Source: Streptomyces rapamycinicus NRRL 5491 (GTDB taxonomy: Bacteria; Actinomycetota; Actinomycetes; Streptomycetales; Streptomycetaceae). Taken from it: 64,000 bases of DNA. A model generated the notes under the pieces. That model was given only the letters and a program-made list of their open reading frames with translations. It was not told where the DNA came from and did not search any database. Position numbers and translations under genes: made by a program. Shown here in pieces: positions 57,618-64,000 of the stretch. The stretch's first letter is position 1, and the number at the start of each line of letters is the position of its first letter. The stretch lies in assembly GCF_024298965.1 (NCBI RefSeq), contig NZ_CP085193.1:4898001-4962000 (forward strand), read 5' to 3'.

Positions 57618-59130
57618 ATGTCGCAGACACGTCCGGGGCCGGGCAAGTCACAGGTCACCACCCGTGAGCCTCGCATTCTCACCGGGCAGCTCATCAGGGA
57701 CTACCTGACCACCACCGATCACAAGAAAATCGCCCACCTGTATTTGATCACTTCGTTCGGGTTCTTCTTGTTCGCCGGCATGCTGGCTATGGTCATGCGT
57801 GCCGAGTTGGCGCGTCCGGGACTGCAGATCGTCACCAACGAGCTGTTCACGATCCATGGGACGATCATGATGCTGCTGTTCGCGACCCCCACGTTCGCTG
57901 GTTTCGCCAACGCCATCATGCCGCTACAGATCGGTGCCCCCGATGTCGCCTTCCCGCGCCTGAACGCACTGTCGTACTGGCTCTTCCTTTTCGGTGGATT
58001 GATTGTTCTCTCCGGCTTCCTCGTCGATCAGGGACCGGCCCCGTTTGGCTGGTTCGCCTACTCGCCCTTGAACAACGGGGTTCGCTCCCCCGGGCACGGA
58101 CGAGACTTGTGGGCCATCGGGCTGGCGGTCGCGGGAGTGAGTACCACGCTCGGCGCCGTCAATTTCATCGCCACGATCCTGTGCCTGCGCGTCCCGGGGA
58201 TGACCATGTTCCGGATGCCGATCTTCACCTGGAACATCCTGTTCACTTCGATTCTCGTGCTGCTGGCCTTCCCGGTGTTCACCGCGATCCTGCTGGCCCT
58301 GGTGGCCGATCGTGTCTATGGTGCCCACATTTTCGACTCCGCCACCGGCGGGGCGCTGCTGTGGCAGCACCTGTTCTGGTTTTTTGGCCATCCGGAGGTC
58401 TACATCGTGGCACTGCCGTTCTTCGGCGTCGTCACGGAAATCTTCCCGGTGTTCAGCCGCAAACCAGTCTTCGGATATGTCGGGATGGGTGGGTGCGACC
58501 ATCGCGATCACGATGCTGTCGGCCACCGTATGGGCTCACCACATGTTCGCCACGGGCGCCGTGCTGCTGCCGTTCTTCTCCCTGATGTCGTTCCTGATCG
58601 CCGTCCCGACGGGAGTGAAGTTCTTCAACTGGATCGGCACCATGTGGCAGGGCAGCATCTCCTTCGAGACACCGATGCTGTGGTCGGCCGGGTTCCTGGT
58701 GACCTTCCTGCTCGGCGGGCTCAGCGGTGTCCTCATCGCCTCACCTCCGCTGGACTTCCACCTGACTGACAGCTACTTCATCGTCGCCCACCTGCACTAT
58801 GTGCTCTTCGGGACGATCGTCTTCGCCATGTTCGGCGGATTCTACTTCTGGTGGCCCAAGCTGACGGGCAAACTGCTCGACGAACGCCTGGGGAAACTCC
58901 AGTTCTGGACATTGTTCGTCGGATTTCAGACCACCTTCCTCGTCCAGCACTGGCTCGGCGAGATCGGGATGCCCCGCCGTTACGCGGACTATCTGCCTGC
59001 CGACGGATTCACCGTCCTGAACACCATCGCTACGGTCGGCGCCTTCCTGATCGGACCTGCTCACCACCCTCCCGGACCTGAGCCCTTCCCTGTGCCCGCA
59101 TCACCTGTTGAACCGACCCGCGAAGGATGA
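57618..59130 (+). pseudogene. ctaD: Cytochrome c oxidase subunit I gene with frameshifts (ctaD)
   Basis: ATG at 57618 with GGAGGG upstream. First frame: [40 protein letters not shown] (haem a His), [17 protein letters not shown] (CuB His and its cross-linked Tyr) to FGYVGM. At about 58484-58492 one extra base (GGGATGGGTGGGTGCG) shifts the frame, and the protein continues as [23 protein letters not shown] (CuB His pair) and [12 protein letters not shown] (haem ligands). Near 59055 similarity stops: LLTTLP continues in yet another frame and the last one or two helices are absent. The normal partner subunits are not adjacent. A decayed extra copy of the terminal oxidase. Confidence 0.85.
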
Positions 59131-59134
59131 ACCG

Positions 59135-59554
59135 ATGTCCTCCTCCCCTGCCGCGTCCGTGCTGTTCGTCTGCGTCCACAACGCCGGACGCTCGCAGATG
59201 GCCGCCGGATTCCTCTCCCACCTCGCGGGCGCCCGCGTCGAGGTCCGCTCCGCTGGCTCGATCCCGGCCGACCAGGTCAACCCGGCCGCGGTCGAGGCGA
59301 TGAAGGAAGTCGGCATCGATATCTCCGACCAGAAGCCGAAGGTGCTGACCACCGAGGCCGTCCAGGCGTCCGACTACGTCGTCACCATGGGCTGCGGCGA
59401 CGCCTGCCCGATTTTCCCCGGCAAGAAGTACCTCGACTGGGCCCTGGAAGACCCGGCAGGCAAGGGCGTGGAGTCCGTTCGCCCCATCCGCGACGAGATA
59501 AAGACCCGCATCCAGGCACTGGTTGCCGAGATCGACGCTCAGCAGGAGAAGTAA
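59135..59554 (+). CDS. arsC: Arsenate reductase ArsC (thioredoxin-coupled, LMW-phosphatase type)
   Basis: 139 aa from the ATG at 59135 with GAAGGA upstream. The catalytic loop C13-VHNAG-R19-S is the CX5R P-loop of low-molecular-weight phosphatase-type ArsC. Cys87 and Cys91 (MGCGDACP) are the two further redox Cys that relay to thioredoxin. [10 protein letters not shown] and VRPIRDEI complete the family. Reduces arsenate to arsenite in the cytoplasm. Five nt before the thioredoxin reductase gene. Confidence 0.94.
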   Translation: MSSSPAASVLFVCVHNAGRSQMAAGFLSHLAGARVEVRSAGSIPADQVNPAAVEAMKEVGIDISDQKPKVLTTEAVQASDYVVTMGCGDACPIFPGKKYLDWALEDPAGKGVESVRPIRDEIKTRIQALVAEIDAQQEK

Positions 59555-59559
59555 CCGTC

Positions 59560-60489
59560 GTGACCGACACCCCTGTGCGTGAGGCCATCGTCATCGGCTC
59601 CGGCCCCGCGGGATACACCGCCGCCCTCTATACCGCCCGCGCCGGCCTGAGGCCACTGGTCTTCGAGGGAGCGGTCACCGCAGGCGGGGCCCTGATGACC
59701 ACCACCGAGGTCGAGAACTTCCCTGGCTTCGCCGACGGCACCCCCGCCCTCATGGACGCCATGCGCGCCCAGGCCGAACGCTTCGGCGCCGAGCTGATCG
59801 CCGACGACATCGTCTCCGTCGACCTGACCGGCCACATCAAGACCGTCACCGACACCGCCGGCACCATCCACCGTGCCAGGGCCGTGATCGTCGCGACCGG
59901 ATCCGGCTACCGCAAACTCGGCCTCCCGGACGAGGAGGAACTCTCCGGTCGCGGCGTCTCCTGGTGCGCCACCTGCGACGGCTTCTTCTTCCGCGACCAC
60001 GACATCATCGTGGTCGGCGGTGGCGACACCGCCATGGAGGAAGCCACCTTCCTCACCCGCTTCGCCCGCTCCGTCACGGTCGTCCGCCGCCGCTCCACCC
60101 TGCGCGCCTCCAAAGCTATGCAGGACCGCGCCTTCGCCGAGGACAAGATCTCCATCGCCTTCGATAGCGAAATCGCCCAGATCAAGGAAGCGGACGGCAG
60201 GCTCGTCGGCGTTGTCCTGCGCGACACCTTCACCGGCGCCACCCGTGAACTGGCCGCCACCGGACTGTTCATTGCTATCGGCCACGACCCGCGCACCCAC
60301 CTGTTCACCGGCCAGTTGGAACTGGACGCACAGGGCTACCTCAAAGTCGACGTACCCTCCACCCGCAGCAACCTCCCCGGCGTCTTCGCCGCCGGCGACG
60401 TCGTCGACCACACCCACCGCCAGGCCATCACCGCCGCCGGCACCGGCTGCGCCGCAGCCCTGCACGGCAAAGGCGCCAACTCCCTGTAA
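59560..60489 (+). CDS. Thioredoxin reductase (ArsT-like)
   Basis: 309 aa. FAD site [28 protein letters not shown]; redox pair Cys136-AT-Cys139 in [16 protein letters not shown] site [17 protein letters not shown] with HRRxx-type [12 protein letters not shown]; closing [31 protein letters not shown] start. Directly follows arsC, as arsT does in streptomycete arsenic clusters, so it probably keeps ArsC reduced via a thioredoxin encoded elsewhere. Confidence 0.94.
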   Translation: MTDTPVREAIVIGSGPAGYTAALYTARAGLRPLVFEGAVTAGGALMTTTEVENFPGFADGTPALMDAMRAQAERFGAELIADDIVSVDLTGHIKTVTDTAGTIHRARAVIVATGSGYRKLGLPDEEELSGRGVSWCATCDGFFFRDHDIIVVGGGDTAMEEATFLTRFARSVTVVRRRSTLRASKAMQDRAFAEDKISIAFDSEIAQIKEADGRLVGVVLRDTFTGATRELAATGLFIAIGHDPRTHLFTGQLELDAQGYLKVDVPSTRSNLPGVFAAGDVVDHTHRQAITAAGTGCAAALHGKGANSL

Positions 60490-60527
60490 CGCAGGCGGAA
60501 GCGCGATAACTGATCACGCCGCTCGGT

Positions 60528-61766
60528 TCAGGACTGATGGGTCTGCCTGGTGACAGTGGCGGCGATGGTGGCCAGGGCGAGGCAGGCGGCCATGACTGCT
60601 GCCATCGGTGCGGGGCTGTGGGTGCCGAACAGTCCGACCAGCGGGGAGACGGCCGCTCCGAAAAGGAACTGGCCGCCGCCCAGGAGGGCGGAGGTGGCTC
60701 CAGGTGCCGTGCGGCCGCGGCTTTGGGCGATGGTGACCACAGCAGGGAAGAAGACCCCGAACGCGGTGAGGGAGAGCAGAAGGCACAGCCACGTCACGGG
60801 CATGGTGCTGCCGATGGTCACCTGGACGAGCAGCAGGGCTGCTGGGCCTGCCATCGCCAGCACGGCACTGGCGACGAGGAGGGTTTCGGCGGACCAGCGT
60901 CTGGCCAGCCGTCCGCAGACCAGGCTGCCGGCCATGTTGCCGATGGCGTTGACGCCGTAGACGAGGCTGGCAAGGCCAGGGGCGAGGTGGTAGATGTCCT
61001 GGAAGACGAAGGTGGTCCCGGCGATATAGGCAAAGACCGCAGCCCCGCCGAACGCCAGGGTCAGTACCGGGGCGATGACGGCGCGCTGGGCGGCAACCTG
61101 TCCGATGGCGCGAAGGCTGCCGGCCAGTCCTCCGGTCAGGCGCGCGTGCGGCGGATGGGATTCCGGAACCCACCGCAGTACACCCAGGAGAAGGAGCAGC
61201 CCGATGAGGGCGAGGGCTGCGAAGACGTAACGCCAGGACACGACCAGCAGCAGAGCTCCCCCTAGCAGCGGGGCCAGGACCGGGGCCGTGGCGCCGATCG
61301 CTCCTAACCGGGAGAAGACCGTGGCCAGTTCACCGTCGTCGAACAGATCGGCGACGACCGCGCGGGCGATGACGATGCCGGCCGCTCCCGAGAAGCCCTG
61401 CCCGGCCCGCGCCGCGTTCAAGACGGCCAAGGTCGGGGCCAACGCGCACACCATAGAGAAGAGGGCGAACAGCACGGTACCCGAGACGAGAACAGGGCGG
61501 CGTCCGATCGCGTCACTGAGCGGCCCCATGACAAGCTGTCCGGCGATGATGCCCGCCAGGAAGCCGGTCAGGGACATCTGCGCGCCGGAGGCGTCGGTTC
61601 CCAGTGATCGTGCCAGGTCCGGAAGCCCGGGAACGTACATGTCGGTCGCCAGCGGACTGGCCGCGCTCAGCCCGGCCAACACCACCAGCAGCCGCGCCCG
61701 TTGCCGGGAAGCGACGCGAGGGGCGTGAAGTGGCCGGGCTGCGTTCTCAGCGTGGTGAGCGGTCAT
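60528..61766 (-). CDS. Bcr/CflA-type MFS drug exporter
   Basis: 412 aa from the ATG at 61766, which overlaps the marR stop (ATGA, 61763-61766). About 12 membrane segments. LLVVLAGLSAASPLATDMYVPGLPDLARSLGTDASGAQMSLTGFLAGIIAGQLVMGPLSDAIGRRPVLVSG is the Bcr/CflA signature (TDMYLPxLP and motif A GPLSDxxGRRP). Expected to export small hydrophobic drugs. Co-transcribed with and probably controlled by the upstream MarR gene. Convergent with the thioredoxin reductase gene. Confidence 0.93.
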   Translation of the reverse strand: MTAHHAENAARPLHAPRVASRQRARLLVVLAGLSAASPLATDMYVPGLPDLARSLGTDASGAQMSLTGFLAGIIAGQLVMGPLSDAIGRRPVLVSGTVLFALFSMVCALAPTLAVLNAARAGQGFSGAAGIVIARAVVADLFDDGELATVFSRLGAIGATAPVLAPLLGGALLLVVSWRYVFAALALIGLLLLLGVLRWVPESHPPHARLTGGLAGSLRAIGQVAAQRAVIAPVLTLAFGGAAVFAYIAGTTFVFQDIYHLAPGLASLVYGVNAIGNMAGSLVCGRLARRWSAETLLVASAVLAMAGPAALLLVQVTIGSTMPVTWLCLLLSLTAFGVFFPAVVTIAQSRGRTAPGATSALLGGGQFLFGAAVSPLVGLFGTHSPAPMAAVMAACLALATIAATVTRQTHQS

Positions 61767-62284
61767 AGCGGGGGAGCAGCCCCCTCTGCGTCCGTGTGTG
61801 CTGGCGTGCTTCGCGCCTTGGTGGCGACCTCGGCCGTAGCCACCTGCTCTATCAGTCCGGCGGCAATCTGCAACATGCCGCGCTCGGCAGGCGACAGCGT
61901 CTGACGCAGCGCCTTTGCCAGCCACCTGTTGCCGTCTCGGACGTGCTCCTGCAGTGCCTCCCGTCCCGCGTCCGTGAGCACGATGTTCTGGCGGCGTGCG
62001 TCCACCTCACTGCGCGAGCGGCGGATACGTCCCTGCTCCTCCAGCTCGTTGAGTACTCGGGTCAGGGACTGCACCTGAAGCCCTTCGATGGCGGCCAGTT
62101 CGGAGGGCGTCAACGCGCCGCCGTGCCGAAGGTTCGCCAGTACCGAAGCAGCCAGTCGCGTCAGTGTCGGTCCGCTTCCCGGTTGCTCGGCGCGGAGCCG
62201 TGACGCCAGTCGGGACACCCCCCACCGCAACGACTCGGCCAGCAGGAGATCCGCTTTCGCTTGCCTGTCTGTATCACCGTCCAC
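61763..62284 (-). CDS. MarR family regulator of the Bcr/CflA exporter
   Basis: 173 aa from a GTG at 62284 (a second in-frame GTG lies just downstream). Winged helix: RLAASVLANLRHGGALTPSELAAIEGLQVQSLTRVLNELEEQGRIRRSRSEVDARRQNIVLTDAGREAL, wing motif DARR. First gene of a two-gene operon with the exporter. AT-rich leader TTATATACC and an 8-bp inverted repeat lie upstream. Confidence 0.9.
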   Translation of the reverse strand: MDGDTDRQAKADLLLAESLRWGVSRLASRLRAEQPGSGPTLTRLAASVLANLRHGGALTPSELAAIEGLQVQSLTRVLNELEEQGRIRRSRSEVDARRQNIVLTDAGREALQEHVRDGNRWLAKALRQTLSPAERGMLQIAAGLIEQVATAEVATKARSTPAHTDAEGAAPPL

Positions 62285-62317
62285 AGATAGAAAGCTAAAG
62301 CTGGGTATATAAGGGAT

Positions 62318-62359
62318 GCAAGCCTTGATGGGGCGTCATTTTGTAAAGCATAGGCTTGC
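62318..62359. promoter_or_regulatory. Inverted repeat in the marR leader
   Basis: GCAAGCCT (62318-62325) and AGGCTTGC (62352-62359), separated by 26 bp, upstream of the MarR gene and downstream of the DHA2 exporter. Could be two half-sites or part of a terminator for the DHA2 gene. Confidence 0.4.
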
Positions 62360-62434
62360 TTTCTGGCAGAGAGAGGCTTGGCAGTCGAGGGGCGGTCGGG
62401 GTGGACTTGCCAATGCTTTGCCGACCGGCACCCC

Positions 62435-63868
62435 TCACCGCTCGTCTTGGCCGTGTGGGGCGGGCAGCGTCAGGGCCAGGGCGGCAACACCTGTGCACAC
62501 GGCCGCAATGGTCAGGAACACCGCCCGGTAGGAGGCGGCCGTACCGGCAGTGGTGGCAGCGAGGGTGACCAGGGCGGCGAGGCCGAGGGCACCGCCGATC
62601 TGCCGGGTGGCGTTCATCAGTCCCGAGGCCGCGCCGGCGTCCTGCTCGGGGATGCCGGAGGTGACCGTGGTGGTGATGGGGGTGATCAGCAGGCCCATCC
62701 CGGCGGACATGACGACCGCGGGCCCGAGCAGGCCCTCCAGGTAGCCGCTGCCTGTCTCGATCCGGCTCTGCCACACGAACCCGGCCGCGGACAGCAGTGC
62801 GCTGCCCATGATCAGGGTCCGGGGCCCGGCGTGCCGCATCACGGCGGGGGCCAGGCGGGCGGCGGCGATGCCGACCAGAGTGTGTGGCAGGAACCCCGCT
62901 CCCGTGGCCAGTGCTCCGTAGTGCAGCTCGCCTTGCATATACAGCGACAGGAAATACCACATGGGGATGAAACAGGCCCCGGCCAGCAGCATCACCACGT
63001 TGCCCGCCCAGACCGGGCGCATCCGCAGCAGGCGCGGCGGCAGCAGCGGAGCCGTCGCGTACCGGGTCTCCACCGCCGCGAACGCGGCCAGTGCGGCAAC
63101 CCCGACGCTGAGGCCCACCAGGACCGCCGGTGAGCGCCAGCCGTGTGCGCCGGCCTGGGTGACCCCGTGGACGAGGGCGCTCACGCCGAGCGTCGCCAAC
63201 AGCGCCCCCGGCAGGTCGAGCTTCCCCGGCTCGCTGCGAGCGTGGTCGGCGGGCAGCAGCCGTACGGCGGCGAGAACCGCCGCCGCGCCGATGGGGACGT
63301 TGATCAGCAGGATCGATCGCCAGGACAGGGTGTCGGTGAGGACGCCGCCGAGCAGGTTGCCCGCGGCTCCCCCGGCGGAGCTGACTGCGGTCCAGGTGGC
63401 CAGTGCCCGGGTGCGGGCCGGCCCTTCGGTGAAGGTGGTGGTCAGGATCGTCAGCGTGGCCGGGGCCAGCACCGCGGCCCCCAGCCCTTGCACGGCCCGC
63501 ATCGCGATCAACACCCCTGGTGTGGTGGCCAGTCCGCCCACCAGGCTGGAGGCGGTGAAGAGCGCCAGCCCCCACAGGAAGACCCTCCGGCGGCCGTACA
63601 GGTCCGCCAGGCGCCCGCCGAGTAGCAGGAATCCGGCGAAGACCAGTGCATAACCGCCGACCACCCACTGCAGACTTACGGAGTCGAAACCCAGGGCGGC
63701 TTCGATCGAGGGCAGGGCGACGTTCACCACCGAGACGTCCAGCACCACCATGAACTGCGCCGCACAGGCCAGCCACAGCACCGCTGATCTCCCGCGGCTC
63801 GGTGCCCCGGCCGGCTGGGGCGTGGCGTCCGGTGTGCTGCTGGCCTCGTGCGCTTCGCGGAATCCCAT
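62435..63868 (-). CDS. DHA2-family MFS drug exporter
   Basis: 477 aa, about 14 membrane segments. LWLACAAQFMVVLDVSVVNVALPSIEAALG (motif D1 of DHA2), GGRLADLYGRRRVFLWG (motif A), LGGVLTDTLSWRSILLINVPIG (motif C), and SGIPEQDAGAASGLMNATRQIGGALGLA. GGAGGGG precedes the ATG. Divergent from a TetR gene whose start is the last feature in the window, the usual arrangement for repressor and exporter. Confidence 0.93.
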   Translation of the reverse strand: MGFREAHEASSTPDATPQPAGAPSRGRSAVLWLACAAQFMVVLDVSVVNVALPSIEAALGFDSVSLQWVVGGYALVFAGFLLLGGRLADLYGRRRVFLWGLALFTASSLVGGLATTPGVLIAMRAVQGLGAAVLAPATLTILTTTFTEGPARTRALATWTAVSSAGGAAGNLLGGVLTDTLSWRSILLINVPIGAAAVLAAVRLLPADHARSEPGKLDLPGALLATLGVSALVHGVTQAGAHGWRSPAVLVGLSVGVAALAAFAAVETRYATAPLLPPRLLRMRPVWAGNVVMLLAGACFIPMWYFLSLYMQGELHYGALATGAGFLPHTLVGIAAARLAPAVMRHAGPRTLIMGSALLSAAGFVWQSRIETGSGYLEGLLGPAVVMSAGMGLLITPITTTVTSGIPEQDAGAASGLMNATRQIGGALGLAALVTLAATTAGTAASYRAVFLTIAAVCTGVAALALTLPAPHGQDER

Positions 63869-63905
63869 GCCCCTCCACCCGTCGTCGTCGCTGCCCAGTT
63901 TTATC

Positions 63906-63917
63906 GTACAGCGGTAC
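63906..63917. promoter_or_regulatory. GTAC palindrome between exporter and tetR
   Basis: GTAC-AGCG-GTAC (63906-63917), within a larger imperfect dyad flanked by GTTTTATC and TATGAAAAC. It lies 38 bp from each of the divergent start codons and overlaps a TACTAT -10-like box. Probable TetR operator. Confidence 0.55.
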
Positions 63918-63955
63918 TATGAAAACCCCCGGTTGCTGGACGGAGAGGGGACGGG

Positions 63956-64000
63956 GTGCCGAAACGGGTCGATCACGCCCAGCGTCGCGGGCACATCATC
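63956..64000 (+). CDS. TetR family regulator, N-terminal 15 codons only
   Basis: GTG at 63956 behind GGAGAGGGG. The 15 codons read VPKRVDHAQRRGHII, the usual start of a TetR helix-turn-helix domain (xRVDHxxRRxxI). The gene continues outside the window. Divergent from the DHA2 exporter. Confidence 0.7.
   Translation, partial: MPKRVDHAQRRGHII

Overview
The window is high-GC actinobacterial DNA, almost certainly a Streptomyces chromosome. The codon bias is strongly G/C-ending. It carries a principal-type sigma factor of the HrdD class, a complete desferrioxamine (des) siderophore operon with a DmdR/IdeR-type iron box, a GlxA-like copper radical oxidase and many ATGA-coupled start/stop pairs. 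From memory, the gene order from the molybdopterin genes to the EmrB-type exporter (about 1-26.7 kb) resembles the S. coelicolor region around hrdD. The right half is much less conserved.

Layout. 0-8.4 kb: molybdenum cofactor genes (moaB-moaC-moeA) co-directional with galU; divergent 5-formyl-THF cyclo-ligase; a membrane-anchored penicillin-acylase-family hydrolase; a K+/H+ antiporter. 8.5-14.5 kb: FmdB-like zinc ribbon with a long Ser tail, MTA phosphorylase, CpaB/SAF-like protein, MscL, a truncated acetyl-CoA-synthetase-like protein, a P1 (DmpA) peptidase and a thioredoxin-reductase-like flavoprotein. 14.5-18.4 kb: the fructose PTS operon fruR-fruK-fruA. 18.6-29.5 kb: SDR, hrdD with a SigR-type promoter, questin-oxidase-like enzyme, DODA-type dioxygenase/MarR pair with a perfect operator, EmrB-type exporter with its TetR repressor, M6 metalloprotease, a second TetR and two small membrane proteins. 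29.6-32 kb: a translationally coupled Rieske oxygenase / His-rich small protein / ferredoxin-reductase trio. 32-40 kb: desEFABCD.

40-45 kb is an accessory patch with truncated genes: a tyrosine-recombinase-like ORF and a gene cut off head-to-head at one breakpoint, followed by a DDE-transposase-like ORF. 45-52.8 kb holds a PP2C-type phosphatase, a DUF4142 protein, a GlxA-like oxidase, a deazaflavin-type nitroreductase, a ClC channel and a MarR regulator. Three of these genes share near-identical TGCAA-type palindromes upstream, which suggests a small local regulon. 52.8-59.1 kb is a zone of gene decay: nuoN remnant, antiporter lacking its N-terminus, MFS C-terminal stub, cobalamin-radical-SAM stub, frameshifted SPW protein and frameshifted ctaD. 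It ends in an intact arsC-trxB(arsT) pair without arsR or arsB. 60.5-64 kb: two drug exporters with adjacent MarR and TetR regulators.

No tRNA, rRNA, CRISPR array or complete prophage was seen. Functional names come from motif recognition by eye; no database search was run.
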